42,654 nucleotides of DNA from Saksenaea vasiformis B4078. Taxonomy: Eukaryota; Mucoromycota; Mucoromycetes; Mucorales; Saksenaeaceae. The DNA lies in contig JNDT01001425.1 in NCBI GenBank assembly GCA_000697055.1, positions 1-42,654 of the forward strand, in the 5' to 3' direction. The translations under genes were made by a program, and so were the position numbers. Below the pieces are notes generated by a model. The model worked only from the letters and a program-made list of their open reading frames with translations. It did not search any database and was not told the origin of the DNA. Shown piece by piece: positions 9,943-21,755 of the stretch (its first letter is position 1; each line of letters starts with the position of its first letter).

Positions 9943-12900
9943 AAAAAAAGAAGGATAGAGCTGGCCGCCAACGCCACTATATATATGACCGTTCGGGATA
10001 AACGTAAAAAAACAGGATCCAGAATCGTGCCGAAGGTTTTTAAAACAAAAAGGGACATCTGCAACAGTAAAGAATTAGGATCTGTTGCTATTCCGATCGG
10101 GATTAATAAAAACTGCTGTCCTTGAACACTCTCTTGCATGCTTGGAGGTGATTGGTCTCACAGATTTTTATTTTTGTGGCAAATCATTTTGTCGCGTTCG
10201 GTGCATGTTTCCATGTCACGCCTTCGCAAATCCAACATTTAGGTACTTGAAGTTGACCAATCCTAAACTATAGCTTTGTCAAGGTTACCCCAGTCGTGGG
10301 GTAGAATTAGGCGCCCATTTTGCTGTATGTCCCATGTGCTGACTTTGAATCCGCCCCACCGGATCTTGTTGGCCTGTCAACAACATCTATCAGTATCATG
10401 AGGCCGGCTGGATGCAGGCTAAATATCCCAGAAACTATAATCGTTTGATAGTACTGGGTTAGTTGAACTGTTTAAATGCAGAGTATCTGTACTGCTTGCA
10501 ACTATGGGCGCATGGAGAGGAAATTACGATTTATACGCCAGGACGATGGCTGTTTAATCTATGTAAGATGCGTACAAATCAGATGCCGACTATTTTTTTA
10601 GAGCATGGTGCACCAGGGCCATAGCTGTTTCTCAGATGCAGTTTGACATGCACGGTTTCAGAAAATCAAGCAAGTTCTCGAAACCTTAACCTTGATAGCT
10701 AAGCGTATCATTACAATAGAAGCTCGGATAAAAATAACAGGACCACTTATCATGACGTTCTGATACGGTCCATGGTAGAGAATATAGTCCCGTCACGTTG
10801 ACAGCAAGCCAGCTGCGACGTTGTTTTCCTGTCACTACTGCTGCAACTTATGTACCTTGCTATACATTTTGTGCAGTATAAAAGAGGGCCATACAAAGAA
10901 TGTACGGTGAGCACACTTTAAGGAAGATCAATGGACCGTAAGGCTGCTTCTAGATCGTGTGTGTGCGTTGTCAGGCACCAGACTTGCTTAAACCTTGGTT
11001 ACCGATTTGGTAGTTATTTTGTCATTCATCCAACAATAGGTTCAACCTTTTAGTTACGCCGCATTTTCCCCAAGAGTAAACGTCTATCGTTCAGGGAGAT
11101 GCAAGTAATGTGCATCCATCTGCAAATAGTGTACGTAGCCACGTAAGCAAAGGGCAGTTGGTGAGATATTCGCATTGTCTTAAATTTGCTTTACTTATGC
11201 AAGCATTCCTAAAAAAACGACAAACGCAAATGATGGAGTATGACGATATAGATCTCCCATAGAAACAGGGAGACGGGAAAAGGAAAAGGAAAAAACATCT
11301 TTCGCTTTACAAACCCAGACCAACAGAGATTTCATGAACTGTCACAATACTTAGATGAACTCTATTTATCGAAAGATAGATAAAGAACCCATCGACATCT
11401 CTGACGACAAGCACGTGGAAAATCTTCTCAGCAGTTGGCTCATTTCCGAACCCATTTCAAGTCGCTGTTTAAAAATGGTTCTGGTCGCATCTCTGCTGAG
11501 ATCTGAAGCCGCAGCTCAAAAGCACGAGATGATATTTCTCTAAGAAGAATGAAAGTGGACAAGATTGAATGAATCCGTGAGAAATGCTTTTCTTTATTTA
11601 AGGTGCATAGGCCTTTGAATGCCTGAGCTAAACTATTCATGGCTTTCTTCTCAACCATGATTACATGGCTGCTTGATATCGTTTCGTGTCGCTTGCAAAG
11701 CACAATCCAGCGATTGGGAATAAAAAAGATCCATATAATCAACAACTTCCTCTGATTGGAACATTCATCTACAGCTGTGCATTCGAACATGATAAGCAAA
11801 ATAGCGAAACACAAGATAACGAACGTCAACGCTCTGGAAGCGTGATGGCAGATCAATTGAAGATGAGGTCGTTAGTACATCAAATTTTCGTTAGAACTTG
11901 ATCTTTCCAGTGAATGCACAATTTACTTGAGAAGCATGAAAAACAATTCATTGTCGATAAATGGAATAACACTTGCAGATCATTTTACTTAACCTCCGAA
12001 ATGTTATGCCTCTCACCGGCAGCAGGCACAATCGAATAGGATCGGTCTGCAGAGTGCTTGGAGTGACACAGCGTCCGGCAGTCTATTGGAAAAACTAATT
12101 GATGCTGAACGTGGTCACACTTACTTATGTGAGCGATGGGCATAAAGCATCACCAGGCCAGGAACGGTTAGGGGCAGCTGCCATGAAACTTAAGCAAACG
12201 ACAAAAAAATGGCTGATCCTTATATGTGACGAAATATTGACACCATTACTGAAGATGCATGTGAGAACAAAGAAATAGACTTTCGTTGAGTGAGACAAAA
12301 TAATCTATCATTGACTCACCTTTCGCGCCAGATGAGGGAAAATCGTCTCTGAGCAAAATGCAACATGGAAGAATACGGCGCATGCGTGTTAGCATTTGGA
12401 TCACCGCAGAAAAACCATTTCTCGACGTGAAGTCCATCTGGAAGTAACACCAAAAAATTTAAAATAGGTAACAAATCATAGGAAAAAATTCCGTAAAATC
12501 CGTGTCTCAAGGGTGTCTTTCTATCTGTTAACTCGTGCAACGGCTGAAGCTGTTTTGACAAATCGGTAAACTCCTTCCCATAATGGTGAACAGTATGGAA
12601 AGATCTCATTTCTGCATTATCGAATTTGTACGAAATAGAGGAAGAAATAATGACAAATCACGAGCCCACCGGCGTCAGCCGTATGTCATGAAGTACATGT
12701 ACACGTCCTTTGGTAAGACTTGATTAGCAGCATTTGCATTTATGACTGACATTCATCTATCTCTCAAGAGAATCCCACCTTAGGAATTACAACTGTCATA
12801 GCAAAAGGACCAGTTACTTGGAAAAATTACCTGATCTCAGGCACCCGATTTCTGAATTTGTACCACTTTATCCAGAAAGTAATGCCGCATTTCATGGAAG

Positions 12901-14070
12901 AAACACCAAATTACAGAATATTTTTTCCTTATGACATCGCGTCTGTTTCAAATCATCTGATGTTGCCTCCAAATGGTCTCTGCAATTTGGGCATATCTTT
13001 TTATGTTCACCCAACGTTACGACTATTCCACTTGCTAACAACGAATCATTACTTCTTCTACGCTGCTCGAATAAATCCTCTGTCCATTGAGGGTCCAAGT
13101 TCATGTAAACTAACTCGTACTCTGATGTATTTCAATCTTTCCTCATGCAAATTGGACCCATGATGGAAACAAGGTTGTTAAGATAGCACTGGCTTTGTTC
13201 ACCTGAAATTGCATCGCGGAAGCAAACAGAAGACGTTGTCGTTGTTATCATGCAAATGCTTCGAAGTTAAAACCAGCTAAACAAGCAGCACTTGTGTCCA
13301 AGGAAAGATGCGTAGCGGGCAGTGAAAATCATCGCTATTAGCAAATTAAGGGATTAAGGGCCGTAGTATGTCAGATGTTGATAGAGACTTTTAAACCAAG
13401 TTGCTCTGGCGGACGCGACCAGATCGCGCAATCAGTCTATCTATGGCGTATTAACGGATGCAACATTAGCATTGAAATCCGTTGCTTTCTTGAAAATAAG
13501 TTACGCATGACGTGGGAAAATCGTTACCTGCAGACGCGATATGAAATCGTTCGAATGACAGATGTATAAAGATAAGATGTGTGGCCTGGGGTTTCGAGGA
13601 GACGAAGGAACCTGAGTCGCACCAAGCGCGGATGATACAGCGCACAAACCAAAGACATATTTGGCAGCCGATAAGGTTACACAGGTAGAATGCGAGGGCC
13701 GCGCCCGTTGATTGTCAATCTTTTCGCAACGTTCGCTATTCACTACCGTAGCCGGAAAAGCCGCGGTGTCACGGGTATGAACGGCTGCGGTTGGGACAGT
13801 TCCGGGATGTTTGTTCTGAGACAGCAGTAAAAGGTGTGATATTTAAATAACCGCACCAATCGCTTGGAAATCAAATAAAAAAATTTATGAGAAGTATTTT
13901 GACACGCTTTCGATACGTTTATGTTGTGATTGCATATGAAAAAGATGAATGATTGATAGGAATAACGTTTTTGATAGCACTTTATGAGAACCCGACCAAA
14001 AGAAAGATCATCACAGGAACACAAAGCTGACTTAAGAGATGAGATGTCGCCATAGTGGGAGTGTACGATG
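9943..14070. other. Long gene-poor stretch between the TLC gene and SAM synthetase
   Basis: No complete gene is supported. It contains an isolated TATA-like TATAAAAGAG near 10877, a minus frame at 11440-11856 that I do not recognise, and a diverged inverted pair of related frames at 12316-12609 (-) and 12858-13163 (+), annotated separately. The long minus frame 13743-14228 runs antisense through the SAM synthetase promoter and is rejected as coding. Confidence 0.55.
12430..13020. repeat. Diverged large inverted duplication (decayed element)
   Basis: The minus strand at about 12430-12630 and the plus strand at about 12850-13020 encode related peptides in mirror orientation: IFSYDLLPILNFLVLLPDGL against IFFPYDIASVSNHLMLPPNG, about half identical. 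Nearby bases also align (GTACAAATTCGATAATGCAG against GTACCACTTTATCCAGAAAG). Both frames are interrupted outside this block. It may be the remains of a transposon with long inverted ends, or two opposed copies of one gene fragment. Confidence 0.4.
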
Positions 14071-14110
14071 TGATTGGATGGGAAGGGTGTTAAAAAATTT
14101 TGATTGGATG
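14071..14110 (+). promoter_or_regulatory. Paired CCAAT-box repeats upstream of SAM synthetase
   Basis: TGATTGGATGG occurs at 14071 and again at 14101, exactly 30 bp apart, 124-163 bp before the start codon. Each contains ATTGG, the reverse of a CCAAT box, the site bound by the HAP/NF-Y complex in fungi. The rest of the leader is pyrimidine-rich (TTTCACACCTTTCACCATCC). Binding is inferred from the motif only. Confidence 0.45.
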
Positions 14111-14233
14111 GTAATCTGATTCGGGTGGCTAACGCAATTTTTTTTTTCGTTTGAGCGCGAAAAAAGAAATAAATATCGCCAACAATCAAGTTCGTGTCTT
14201 TTATACCCTTTTTCACACCTTTCACCATCCACC

Positions 14234-15570
14234 ATGAGCGAAACGTTCCTCTTCACTTCTGAGTCTGTCGGCGAAGGTCACCCTGGTAAGACTATTACAT
14301 AACTCTTGCTTGCTTGCTTAACAACGACGAAACTGACATGACCAAAAAGACAAAATCTGCGACCAGATCTCTGACGCTATTTTGGACGCCTGTTTGGCAC
14401 AGGACCCTATGTCCAAGGTTGCTTGTGAAACCGCCGCTAAGACTGGTATGATTATGGTGTTTGGTGAAATCACCACCAAGGCCCAGTTGGACTACCAGAA
14501 GATCATCCGTAACACTATCAAGGAAATCGGTTATGATGACTCTGGCAAGGGCTTCGACTACAAGACCTGCAATGTCTTGGTTGCTATTGAACAGCAGTCT
14601 CCCGATATCTCCCAAGGTTTGGTCCAGAAGTCCTTCAACATTGAGGACATTGGTGCTGGTGACCAGGGTATCATGTTCGGTTATGCCACTGATGAAACTC
14701 CCGAGATGATGCCTCTTACCGTTGTCTTGTCCCACAAGCTTAACAAGCGCATGGCTGACCTCCGCCGTGATGGTACCCTTGGCTGGCTTCGTCCCGACTC
14801 CAAGACCCAAGTCACCATCGAATACAAGAAGGAAAACGGTGCCATGATCCCTCTCCGTGTCGATACCATTGTTGTCTCTGTCCAACATGCCGCCGAGATC
14901 GAGACGGAAGATCTCCGCAAGGCTTTGATGGAACACGTTATCAAGCCTGTCGTCCCTGAGCACCTCTTGAAGGATACCATCTATCACTTGCAGCCCTCCG
15001 GCAAGTTCATCATTGGTGGTCCCCAGGGTGATGCTGGTTTGACCGGTCGTAAGATTATTGTCGACACCTATGGTAAGTTGTTTGAATGGGAGAGCGTGGG
15101 ATAGTTTTTTGCTAATCACCTTGCATTACTCTATTAGGTGGTTGGGGTGGTCACGGTGGAGTAAGTACAAATAATGATTGTGTGTGAACCTGTTGTATTC
15201 ATCTGACACTCTTCTGCAGGGTGCTTTCTCCGGTAAGGATTGGTCTAAGGTCGATCGTTCCGGTGCCTACACCGCCCGTTGGATCGCCAAGTCTTTGATC
15301 AACGCCAAGTTGGCCCGCAGATGTCTTGTTCAGCTCTCTTACGCCATTGGTGTTGCTGAGCCTCTCTCCATCTTCGTCGACACATATGGCACTGGTGCCA
15401 AGCCTGACGCTGAATTGGTTGAGATCATCAGCAAGAACTTCGACCTCCGTCCTGGTGTCATTGTCAAGGAGCTTGATCTCTTCAAGCCTGTCTACAGACA
15501 GACCGCTGCCTATGGTCACTTTGGACGATCTGAGTTCACCTGGGAACAACCCAAGGAACTCAAGTTCTAA
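14234..15570 (+). CDS. SAM1: S-adenosylmethionine synthetase (methionine adenosyltransferase), 4 exons
   Basis: Exons 14234-14285, 14350-15072, 15138-15160 and 15220-15570 join in phase to 382 residues, the normal family length; introns are 64, 65 and 59 bp. One exon is only 23 bp. Motifs: GEGHPDK (about residues 14-20, split by intron 1), the ATP-binding signature [12 protein letters not shown] (about 119) and the P-loop-like GGGAFSGKD (about 265-273, split by intron 3). It makes S-adenosylmethionine from methionine and ATP in the cytosol, the methyl donor for enzymes such as the methyltransferase at 26.7 kb. Codons are strongly biased to C/G-ending forms (ATC, ACC, GTC, AAG), unlike its neighbours, as expected for a highly expressed gene. 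The start context CACCATGA is strong. Confidence 0.98.
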
Positions 15571-17781
15571 GTTTTCTCATTCATTGCTTTCATGTTTTCA
15601 ACAAACTGCATCTTATACATATCCTGTGTCTGTACAAAGGACGAGAAAAGTTTTTTTACATTCAATTTCCCTTCTCACTGTTAGATAATATTTTTCTTTC
15701 TTACTTACACTTTATTTTTCTTTTTTTTTTGGCGTTCAACATCGTCAGCCGACAGCCATCCCGGTTGCAGGATGGGTTTTTCTTTGACCTTTCACAAGTA
15801 CTGGTTCTTCCAATAAAAAAATGGAATATGTTAGATTACATTTTCTATTTGAAATGCAGGGATGTTAAGAGATCGTTCTTTGACGATAGTAGCAGTAACA
15901 AGCGAAAGCATTATCTGATTAGCATGGTAACAGGCTTCTTGTTTGTGTGTCATGGGAAACGGAGTGCCAACGAAGTAGTCTGCCGCGATATGTTTCATTG
16001 AGATGTACAGATGTTGCTCCTGTAATGAAATGTTTGCCGGCTTTTGATTGGGTTTGTACCCGCATTATTTTGCACACGCCCCAAGTCATTTGTACCCTTG
16101 CTCGAAGGCAAAAGTAAAAGGATAGTTACACGAGTAAAGGACCGTGGAAAAGTTCTGCGGAGTTTACCGGTTTCAGGCACAAAGCGCCGTGTGACTGAAA
16201 ACCAATGAAGCAATTTGTCATCGAAACGGCAGTGCCCGTGGGACTTTAAGTTTACAGGTTCGGCATCTGGTTCCAACAATTTTAAGATCCTTAAGACTTG
16301 CGTTAATTATTGCAATGCGTCGGACATGCGGCACTATGTGGGAACGGAGATATCCGGTCATCGAATGTCTGACTTATAGGATCCCAGCGTCAGCTTGCAT
16401 TAACTATCGTTCAAGATACAGAATTTTGATAAACAAAAGACGTATTGATGCTACCTTTACAACAGGATACCATTGTTGATGGTTCATTCCCGTTTATCGT
16501 ATAAGAGGCTCGTCCAGTAACAGTAGTTTGCTTCATACCTGATACGTACACAAGTGGACACGAACTAATTATCGTCTTGGATCATTTGGTACCGTTTATT
16601 CTTCCGATAATGAAAACTAACTAAATGAGAAGGGATGATATTGTTGACTCTGAAAGAAATCTGAAGCCTTGCATACTATGTCGTCGTTGGATTTCATGGC
16701 CGGGCACATCAGATTATGCCTGTTCTCGGCCCTTGGATAGAAGAAAGGATGTCTATGATTGCACTAAACCCTTTGCAACTATATCTTGTGAGCCTGCAAA
16801 GACTACTGGCAACAAGGTGTTGATAACTGGCTGCTGTTTGTATAGTCAATAAGAAATAAACGGCTCTCCTAAGGGATCGTGCCTGAATAAACACGCAGTA
16901 TGCGACCATACGTTATAACGTTAAAGCTAATTGCTAAAACTATGATGACTTTTCTTTAGGGTAATTTATTTGTGCTGATAGAGGCCATCACATTACAAGT
17001 CTTTTCCGTTGCACTGGCATATTCTGAATGCATTTTTTTGACGCTTCAGCAAAGATCTGATTTGCACAGACGTTCTAGTCTGATTGACACTTACAATGTA
17101 GACGCGCCGGCACCCAAGGCTGGAATCTTTGCGCCTACAGCAAACGTACTTGTGCTTGTAGCTAAAAGTTTTTACACTTGCGATGAATATTGTCATATGT
17201 TCCTGAAACTAAAGTCATAAGAGCTCTGATCTCTGTAACTCTTTTTTTTTTTTGGGATAGCGCGAGTTTGGGATTAAAGCGGTTCAACATCGGGTTTCTC
17301 ATCTATCAGAAGGTGCAAACATGTCTCGAGTTATAAAATCATTCCATCGAAGCAAAGATCAGCGTTTTGCGTCGAAACGCTTCAATGATAATTTCTCATC
17401 ATCCTATCGGGTGGCGTAATAATGTCTCGAGATAAAAAAAAAAGGTTGCATTGAAGCAAGAATATCTTTTGAATTAAGTGCTTCAGTGATGGTTTCTCAT
17501 TATCCTATCGGAAGACAGAAAAATGTTTCGAGATGAAGGGATGTCTCACCTAGAATAACCCGTAATTCAAAAGGGGGGGGGGACATTAATTCTCTTTTTC
17601 TTCTTGCGCTCTGTTTCTTTAAAACGTTCCCGATGCACGCTTCTTAGGAAACATATCAGATTTGACTCGCATCTATAGGAGCCATACCTTGGCACAACCG
17701 CGCACCCATCGAAACTAGCCTAAGCCTGTTGATTTCCGAACCTGGAACTTTGGTACAGCCACTAGCTCCCGGCATTTTGGC
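15571..17781. other. Intergenic stretch with a tandem repeat
   Basis: The T-rich 3' region of SAM synthetase runs to about 15730, followed by unremarkable sequence without a supported gene. The frames at 15729-16001, 16625-16852 and 16972-17220 are short and look random. A tandem repeat is annotated at 17295-17540. Confidence 0.55.
17295..17540 (+). repeat. Degenerate tandem repeat, period about 101 bp, 2.5 copies
   Basis: Three aligned landmarks recur. ATGTCTCGAG starts at 17321 and 17422, and ATGTTTCGAG at 17523, exactly 101 bp apart each time. TTTCTCAT starts at 17295, 17392 and 17493, with CATCCTATCGG or TATCCTATCGG following in the last two. GAAGCAA and CTTCAATGATA/CTTCAGTGATG also recur. 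Units differ by substitutions and small gaps, so the array is old. Confidence 0.75.
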
Positions 17782-19800
17782 ATGACCTTTAAGAAGACAG
17801 TTATGAAAAAATATACCTTGGAAAAAGAGAAAGTAAGTATGCATTATTTGAATTAGAGAGTCTACCAAACTTTACTCTAGGGTAAAACAGCAACTCGGTT
17901 TCTTAAAGAAAATTATAAAATACATGGAAGCTTAGCTGCGAAATCAGCACAAGATACAATAGAAAAGGGGCAATACCTGTCAGCTGACAGTATTAAGTCC
18001 GAGGATCATTATCCTCGGCGTAACATCACGTATAAGGTCATCACGCCTAAGGAATGCGGTAGGGATGGCGATAAACCGAAGGTAACATTGGTGGATGATA
18101 ATATGGTCCTGTTGTTGACTCAACAGTATGTTTTGATCAGTGGATGGTCAAAGGTGTGGTCGTGGCCGAGGCATTGAACCAATTTCGAGACAGAACTGTC
18201 GAGTGCTCTCAAGACGGCGTGAGCACATTATCCAATCTTCAGCTTTTGTAAGTAGGAACTATCATAGCGGTGTCTAATGTTGTCTTAGGTCTCTAGATTT
18301 TGTTTATCTTTTTTCTCGCGATTCACCGTCCATAACTACTTATCTTGACATTGACCTCGAAATTCCGCTTCTTTCTTCGCTTGATGTAAACGATGGTCTT
18401 GAAACGGTTGATCCTGTCGCTAAGAGTTGGTGCGACGAAGTTTCTGACGTAAGCTGTTACATTATTGGTATGAGTACGTATTCACTAACGGACCCTTTGA
18501 CTTGTAGTTTACCTTCTCCTGCGATGTTGATCTATATACAGAACTCCAGGCAAAAACAATTCCGATTCTCACTCGTGCTGATGAGCCCAATGACAAGGCA
18601 AACATAGTAATAGCGAACATGATTCATACAATGTAAGTCATAGTGAAAACCATTGCGGTGATTCATCGCAGAGTTTCTACCACCGTAGTGCCACGAGGAT
18701 CCGCCTGCGTTCCAGTCCGTCCAATTTGGAAGACATTCACGTACATAACTTCATATCTTATGCGATAAAGCACGTCTTTGGATCGGAGAAACTTCTGAAT
18801 CATAACCGGTACGAGTAGAATGTGCTTCTTGCGCCAAAAATTCACCCAAGAGCTATACTGATTTATTTTCTTGATAAAAACCAGGGCAAACGGGCATTTA
18901 GGTGGTGATTCTGATCATAGGAAATTTAAACCGACTATATGATGTATATGAAGAAATACGTACGATATCTTAGTTGCCGAATTCAAGCCTATTAATGGAC
19001 AAAACAACAGACCTTTGAGTATTCAGTCAAACTTGGGCAGCTTATGAATATTATGATCAAGCGCCTTGGATCTACTTCGGCGAAGAAATAAATGGGATCA
19101 ATGAACGGGAATGTTACGAAACAATCTCCAGTTACCACGGCTCTCGCCTTGTTTACACAGAAGACCCACAGGAACCGCAAGTTATGTCGACACGCAGAAT
19201 CAATTGTCGTCCTATAACATACCAGTATTACTTCCAACCTTTCCCACGGCGGCTCAAAAGCAAGGAGGGAACAGTCTATGATCTGTCACCTCAGCAATCG
19301 AAAACGAAAACAGCTTCGTAGGTGTTAACAGAGAGACTAAAGGCCAGCGACAGGGCAGCGAGTACAAGTTATCAAACCATGCACAGATCCTTCAGTTTCT
19401 AAAAGATGTGTTTCTGCCTTTTAACCACTACTATGATGTACTTTACGAGGAGCAATGCCTATCGACGGTTGACATCCGTTCAACTGTTGCAAAGTATGTA
19501 GCAGATACCAAAAGTATCCCAGAATACTTTCCAAACTGGTGCACTCGAAACGACGCAGCATTCCTAGAGGTCAAATCCGACCCAACACGAGACTTCGATG
19601 TCGTATTCCGACATCCTTTTCATAATGTTTCAGTTATCGCCAGATGAACTTGTAAAATTTTCTTCTCTACTGCGGACCTGCAGTAACCCAAATCTCGTCC
19701 TGATTTTTGTCACAGACTCTCCAGGCCGTCATTATCTATTGTCGCTACCAATCCTAGATAACCTATGTGATCGTACCATTGGTATCTTTGGACTCAATTG
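17782..19800 (+). pseudogene. Broken multi-exon gene, unknown family with a PD-(D/E)XK-like trace
   Basis: The 5' part splices well: exons 17782-17832, 17881-18081, 18141-18247, 18289-18448 and 18508-18632 join in phase over GT-AG introns of 42-59 bp, and exon six starts at 18672. After VPRGSACVPVRP the frame shifts: the continuation EDIHVHNFISYAIKHVFGSE is one frame over. A TGA interrupts FTQELY*FIFLIKTRANG, and further shifts follow. GGDSDHRKFKP followed by ILVAEFKPINGQ resembles the PD...ExK core of PD-(D/E)XK nucleases, with the aspartate apparently lost. Two more coding-like blocks follow (19030-19300, 19290-19620) and the last frame, with FVTDSPGRHYLLSLP, ends at 19800. I read it as a decayed member of a multicopy family; the function is not known to me. 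Some apparent shifts late in the gene could be unrecognised introns. Confidence 0.55.
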
Positions 19801-20415
19801 AATAAAAACTTTTACTCTCGTCATTACTGGTTTACAAGATGTCTCACTTATCAGTGTCCCGATCATATTTTAGAAACATATAAAAAAAGACTCTTTGAGT
19901 AACAAAATATTCATCTCAGTCTCGCTGACTTCTCCCGTCCGATTCTTCTTTTCTAAGTCTTCTTTGATTCTTCGACAGAGAACCAAAAGCGTACCAGAAA
20001 GCGCCATTTATGCGCACTCTTGCCAAGGGTCATGGTGCACTATTTTAGTGCAAGCTGTACAAACACACTATTACACACCGGTCTTTTTTACTGTACATTG
20101 TGGTTATGAACCGGGAATTCGACGGGCCCTTTGGACAAATTGGTTGTCATTTTAGTTTTGATGTTAAAATCGCACTCGAGCAGCGATCAACTCGCAGTTG
20201 CCTAGCGTGATCGGGCTGAGATGCCTTCTAATAGACTTTACTATAAGACACTACGCTAGAACGTCATCTATGGGCTATACTCTAACCAAGGGTACTTTAT
20301 TTCCTTTGGAACTCTTGGGCTTTCGAATGTTATACTGATAAGGTTATGGCGGAGCCACTTGGATAGGCGGTAATAGAAATTGGAACTTCCTATTGTTGTC
20401 AGTCGTGCCTGAATC
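19801..20415. other. Intergenic stretch
   Basis: No gene is supported between the broken gene and the hydrolase. The frame 19895-20155 (+) and the antisense frame 20268-20462 (-) show no recognisable domain. The latter overlaps the hydrolase start on the opposite strand. Confidence 0.55.
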
Positions 20416-21755
20416 ATGGTTCGACCGCTAGAGCACGATGATCGGCTGCTACTGGTTTTCATTCACGGATTTCGTAGCTCGGATAAGACTTTTAAAGTAC
20501 TCGATTAGGTTCTTTCTCTATGCGCTAACCGTCTCGCCCCTAAGGATTTCCCAAACCGATTGCAAACCAATTTGACAAACTCTCTACGTGTAGATGTAGA
20601 AGCACTTGTCTATCCAAGCTACAAAACAGCAGGGTAGAGTTCGAATGCGCTTGCTACGGTTATTTACAATCTAAACGTTTACGCATAGCGATCTCCGTAA
20701 TGCTGTCAAAAATGTCTGTTCCTGGCTAGTGGACAAGGTGCGCGAACGCCAAGATGAAATTAAGCGATTGCGTGGCAATGGCAAAGTCATGGTTGTGTTA
20801 CTAGGACATTCCATGGGCGGCATTGTATGTAAGTCAGGTGTGCCGGCTTTATTTTCTGTTATTTAACCCGTACAATCCAGCTGCAGAAGTGATTCTGTCG
20901 TTGAACCAAAGCAACGACGACCCTTTGCGTGGTGCACAGATCATCGGCTTGCTTGCATATGATACACCTTTTTATTCACTTAACGACAAGTTCGTATCGC
21001 AAACAACTGCAGATCATGTTGACGAAATAAGTCGCCAGATCAACAATTTCTGGCCGAGCAGCTGGGCCAGTAGTAGCAGTAGCAGTAGCGGCACAACCAC
21101 CACGAGAGCAGTAGCTTCTACAAAGACCAGCGCTTCAAGTAAGTCGTCAAGCAGCGGAAGCTGGGGTCTATGGGCTGGTATTGCAGGTGCTGTAGCTGTA
21201 GGCGCAGCAGCATATGTTGCGAGAGACCATATTTCGTCTGGGGTCAGCAGTGTGATGGAACACTTGGAGTTTGTTAGCGCTTTGGCAGATTATCGCGGCT
21301 GTCAAGAACGGTAATATCATCAATACACCATTTCTTACTCCTTCTGATTCAGCTGGATTCAATTGCAGAGTGGAGAAATTGATCAAGATAGAAGGATTGA
21401 TGTTTCGATGTTTCTATGTACAGGTAAGAAAAGCGGAAAGCGAGTCCCACAATACTAAGCGAGCATGCTATTTGGATATAAGCTACCCAACGGCAAAGGA
21501 TTACGGAGCGGCGGTAGTACTTTCATTTCTCCTCCTCCGATGGATACGGCACATTTGTTCATACCTGTCCCATTTACAGCCGAATCAGAAATCGCAGCAC
21601 ACACGGGCATGTTTAACCCTGCTAAGAATGACAATTACTATTCACTTGGAACCGACTCTATATCACTAATACTAGAAATGATTGCACGGTTTCGACGTCA
21701 AGGACAAGAAAGAAAAATGACTGACGACATGGCAGATGCGCTTGATCTGGATTAA
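20416..21755 (+). CDS. DUF676-type alpha/beta hydrolase (lipase/serine esterase-like), 6 exons
   Basis: Raw translation looks interrupted, but six exons join in phase: 20416-20496, 20545-20633, 20689-20828, 20881-21310, 21369-21423 and 21483-21755, giving 355 residues. Introns are 48-60 bp and all begin GT and end AG; the first contains a GCTAAC branch-like motif. Motifs in order: LLLVFIHGF (oxyanion loop), DVEALVYPSYKTAGDLRNAV, and the nucleophile elbow VVLLGHSMGG (Ser about residue 98). Next come AQIIGLLAYDTP, a Ser/Thr-rich linker (about 157-185), and a Gly/Ala-rich hydrophobic stretch that could be a membrane segment. The tail has MDTAHLFIPVPF, where the histidine may complete the triad. 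Likely a membrane-associated esterase or lipase; the substrate is unknown. The start is the first ATG before the conserved HGF block. Confidence 0.82.

Noticed and set aside
13743..14228. 161-codon minus-strand open frame
   Set aside because: Runs antisense through the SAM synthetase promoter and leader, has no recognisable domain, and the region carries the promoter motifs of the real gene.
14295..15119. 274-codon minus-strand open frame
   Set aside because: Exact antisense shadow of SAM synthetase exon 2, produced by its biased codon use.
17295..17540. Possible CRISPR-like repeat array
   Set aside because: Repeats are about 101 bp, contiguous and degenerate with no uniform spacers; the genome is eukaryotic. 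It is an ordinary tandem repeat.
21168..21386. Frameshift in the hydrolase near 21.3 kb
   Set aside because: A 58-bp GT-AG intron (21311-21368) restores the frame exactly, so no frameshift is needed.
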